DNA from: Bryobacteraceae bacterium | GTDB taxonomy: Bacteria > Acidobacteriota > Terriglobia > Bryobacterales > Bryobacteraceae | Direction: 5' to 3' | Length of the DNA: 18,338 bases | Assembly (NCBI GenBank): GCA_030039005.1 | Contig: JASHQT010000153.1 | Location: 1-18,338 of the forward strand | Shown: in pieces, positions 16,298 through 18,338 of the stretch | How the letters are laid out: every line of letters begins with the position of its first letter | Numbering within the stretch: the stretch's first letter is position 1 | Program-made: the position numbers and the translations under genes | The notes under the pieces: generated by a model | Told to the model about the DNA's origin: nothing | The model's database searches: none | What the model saw: the letters and a program-made list of their open reading frames with translations, nothing else

Positions 16298-16990
16298 ATG
16301 GAGTCGTTGAAGACCGAGTCTCTGTGTGACCCGAGGTCCCCCCACCCCATCCGGGTGTTGCTGGTTTATGACCATCTGCTTTTCCGCGAAGGTCTCGCCC
16401 GGCTGCTGGCTGCCGAGGATGGCGTGGAACTGGTAGGGGCCTGCACCACTCCCGCCGAAGCCTTGAAAGTCTTGAAGGATTCCGGAGCCGACGTCATTTT
16501 ACTGGACATCGCCATCGCACGCGAGTTCATTCTGTCGGCGCGCAAGAGCCGCCAACGCGGAAAATTCCTGGTGCTGGCCACTGAGTTCGATCCAGCCGAG
16601 TCCGCCGAGGTGCTACAAGACGGCGCCGCCGGTATCTTCCGGGCCTCCGATTCGCCTCATCGCCTGATGGAGGCTATCCGCCTCGTGGCCGGCGGAGAAG
16701 CTTGGCTGGACCAAAAAGTGCTGCAGTTTCTCGCACAGCGCTATCCGCGGTTTCAGTCCCGCTGGAATCGGAAACTGAGCGAACGGGAGAAATTCGTCTT
16801 ACGCGGCGTGGTGGACGGGCTGTCCAACAGGAAGATCGGCAGTGAGATCGGCGTGTCGGAATCCACCATCAAGGCGGCCTTGCAGCAGTTATTCCGGAAG
16901 GCGGGCGTGCGCACGCGCAGCCAGCTCGTCAGAGTCGCCCTGGAAGGCCAAACCGCGGCGGCGAGACCAGAGAACGGCGTTCCCCACTGA
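16298..16990 (+). CDS. NarL/FixJ-type (LuxR family) response regulator with degenerate receiver
   Basis: A 230-residue DNA-binding regulator. The receiver domain spans ~18-132 (IRVLLVYDHLLFREGLARLL, ADVILLDIAI with candidate phospho-acceptor Asp70). The LuxR-type helix-turn-helix spans ~159-216 (LSEREKFVLRGVVDGLSNRK, then SESTIKAALQQLFRKAGV). The usual pair of acidic residues at the start is reduced: V-Y24-D25-H replaces D-D-H. The conserved Lys of the G-Y-L-L-K motif is replaced (GIFRA, residues 112-116), so classical phosphorylation control is doubtful. It is divergent from the metal efflux operon across 253 bp that contains a perfect inverted repeat, making it a candidate local regulator. 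No sensor kinase lies in the window. The ATG has no clear Shine-Dalgarno; the ATGs at 16288 and 16291 are out of frame. Confidence 0.88.
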   Translation: MESLKTESLCDPRSPHPIRVLLVYDHLLFREGLARLLAAEDGVELVGACTTPAEALKVLKDSGADVILLDIAIAREFILSARKSRQRGKFLVLATEFDPAESAEVLQDGAAGIFRASDSPHRLMEAIRLVAGGEAWLDQKVLQFLAQRYPRFQSRWNRKLSEREKFVLRGVVDGLSNRKIGSEIGVSESTIKAALQQLFRKAGVRTRSQLVRVALEGQTAAARPENGVPH

Positions 16991-17009
16991 AGGGAATGGA
17001 GCGCCGCAT

Positions 17010-18338
17010 TTACGTTGCAGCGACTGCGGCCATCATTTGATAGTGCGTGCGGTAGTGGCGATAGGCCGCCAGCAGCGTGATCAGCATCAGAACCGCCGCG
17101 CCGCCCATAGTGATCGAAAGAGAATATCCGATCATCTTGCCGTTATGGAACAAATAATCGTTGAAAACTCCCGGCAACAGCGGGCCCAAGGTCTGGCCGC
17201 CGATGTTGAGGATGAACAGGTATAGCGCGGACACCACGCCGCGCACCTGGTTGGGGAAGATGCGTTGTAACGCGGCGGCCGAAATCCCCATGGGCAGCGC
17301 CAGGACAAACACACCCGCAAAGAGACACGCGATAGTCCAGCCGACATCGGGAAGCAGCGTGCCGATGGGCAGCAACAGGATGGTCAACGCGGCGCCCAGC
17401 GTCATCACGCGCATGGGCGCTTCATCGATTCCCCGGCGCTGCCAGCGGTCGCTCAGCCGCCCGCCTGTGTACATGCCGCCGCAGCCGGCGATGAGCAGAA
17501 TCGCGGCGAGGACTTTCCCGGATTGGCCGGGAGTCCAGCCGTGCACGCGCAGGAAATAAGTGGGTCCCCAGGAGACCAGCGCGTAATTGGCCATGGATTG
17601 AAATACCATGGCGAGCGAAATGCCGAAGAGGGATTGCCAGCGCAGCCGCATCTGGCCCAGGGATTGGCCGAAGCTAAGCCGCGCGGCCTGGCCTTGCGCG
17701 CTCTTGAGCATGCCGCGCCGTAGCGGTTCTTTGATGGTGTAGGCGAGCAGCGCGAACGCCAGGCCGGGCAGGCCGACGATCAGGAACGTCACGCGCCAGC
17801 TTGCGATGGTGCCAAGCAGCGGCAGAGTCACGGTGTGGATGCGCGCCATGGTATCAACCACGATTCCGCCCACCAGCAGCGCCAGGCTGGAGCCCAAGAA
17901 AACGCCCATGTAATACACGCTGATGGCGATGCCCAGGCGTTCGGGCGGGAAATAATCGGCGATGAGGGAATAGGCGGCGGGCGAAAGTCCCGCTTCGCCG
18001 ACTCCGACGCCGATGCGCGTCAGAAACAGCGACCAGAAGGTTGTGGCGGCGCTGCAAAAGCTGGTGAAGAGACTCCAGACGAAGACGCCCGCGGCCACCA
18101 GGTTGCGGCGGCTGCGCGTATCGGCCAGACGGCCCAGCGGTAGTCCCATGAGGGTGTAGAAGAGCGCGAAAGACAAGCCTTGCAGCAGGCCGATGCGAGT
18201 ATCGGAGATGCCAAGATCACGCTTGATGGAGCCGACCAGCAGGCTGAGGATGGTGCGGTCGACAAACGACAGCATATACAGCCCGGTGAGAACGATCACG
18301 ACGTACCAGGCGTAGCGCAGGCTGGTGCGGGGCGCGGT
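17010..18338 (-). CDS. MFS transporter, Spinster-like family (5' end off the window)
   Basis: A secondary transporter of the major facilitator superfamily. The frame is open to the right edge; a GTG at 18299 exists, but the codons before it (LRYAWYV) continue the conserved N-terminal pattern R-Y-A-W-Y-V-V, so the true start is outside the window. At least 442 residues are present. Motifs: FVDRTILSLLVGSIKRDLGI at TM1, the MFS motif A GRLADTRSRRNL between TM2 and TM3, GVGVGEAGLSPAAYSLIADY with PPERLGIAISVYYMGVFLGS in TM4-5, and GGRLSDRWQRRG as the second-half equivalent. A polar central loop lies around IKEPLRRGMLKSAQGQAARL. The pattern fits twelve membrane helices. The substrate cannot be read from the sequence. 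It ends 19 bp from the stop of the regulator gene, converging on it. Confidence 0.88.
   Translation of the reverse strand, partial: TAPRTSLRYAWYVVIVLTGLYMLSFVDRTILSLLVGSIKRDLGISDTRIGLLQGLSFALFYTLMGLPLGRLADTRSRRNLVAAGVFVWSLFTSFCSAATTFWSLFLTRIGVGVGEAGLSPAAYSLIADYFPPERLGIAISVYYMGVFLGSSLALLVGGIVVDTMARIHTVTLPLLGTIASWRVTFLIVGLPGLAFALLAYTIKEPLRRGMLKSAQGQAARLSFGQSLGQMRLRWQSLFGISLAMVFQSMANYALVSWGPTYFLRVHGWTPGQSGKVLAAILLIAGCGGMYTGGRLSDRWQRRGIDEAPMRVMTLGAALTILLLPIGTLLPDVGWTIACLFAGVFVLALPMGISAAALQRIFPNQVRGVVSALYLFILNIGGQTLGPLLPGVFNDYLFHNGKMIGYSLSITMGGAAVLMLITLLAAYRHYRTHYQMMAAVAAT

Noticed and set aside
1..18338. A mobile element, CRISPR array, prophage or defence system
   Set aside because: No transposase, integrase, spaced repeats, tRNA-flanked insertion or phage gene is visible. 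The genes are metabolic, regulatory, transport and secreted proteins of an ordinary acidobacterial chromosome.

Overview
The window looks like chromosomal DNA from an Acidobacteriota bacterium of the Solibacter/Bryobacter type (class Terriglobia). The evidence is two large secreted proteins ending in the 'Solibacter uncharacterised C-terminal domain' (TIGR03437-like), an SBBP-repeat protein, GC-rich codon use and frequent GTG starts. This assignment rests on recognised families, not on a marker gene.

Layout, left to right. (1) 1-1389, minus strand: an ECF sigma factor overlapping by 8 bp a membrane-anchored FecR-domain partner that runs off the left edge. (2) 1518-3509, plus strand: a secreted protein with a TIGR03437-like C-terminus. 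(3) 3530-5749, minus strand: monomeric NADP-dependent isocitrate dehydrogenase. (4) 5935-9558, plus strand (or from 5866): a ~1200-residue secreted SBBP protein in which a set of seven Asp-box repeats is inserted inside the first of seven SBBP repeats. (5) 9586-10236, minus strand: KDPG/KHG aldolase. (6) 10421-16044, minus strand: a complete tripartite heavy-metal efflux operon in the order outer-membrane channel, lipoprotein adaptor, CzcA-type RND pump. (7) 16298-16990, plus strand and divergent from the operon: a NarL/LuxR-type response regulator with a degenerate receiver domain. (8) 17010-18338, minus strand: a Spinster-like MFS transporter cut by the right edge.

Genes that appear to work together: the sigma factor and its FecR-domain partner are a likely regulatory pair. 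The three efflux genes are tightly packed (4-bp overlap, then a 12-bp gap) and should form one trans-envelope pump. The regulator and the pump share a 253-bp divergent intergenic region holding a perfect AT-rich inverted repeat (16146-16170) whose two arms each contain a -10-like GATAAT, so it may control both directions. Isocitrate dehydrogenase and the aldolase are single metabolic genes with no visible operon link to their neighbours.

There is no gene-free stretch over 300 bp. I see no RNA genes, CRISPR, insertion sequence or prophage, and no clear multi-gene system of an unknown kind. The most unusual items are the nested-propeller secreted protein, and the shared operator paired with an atypical orphan regulator beside the metal pump.
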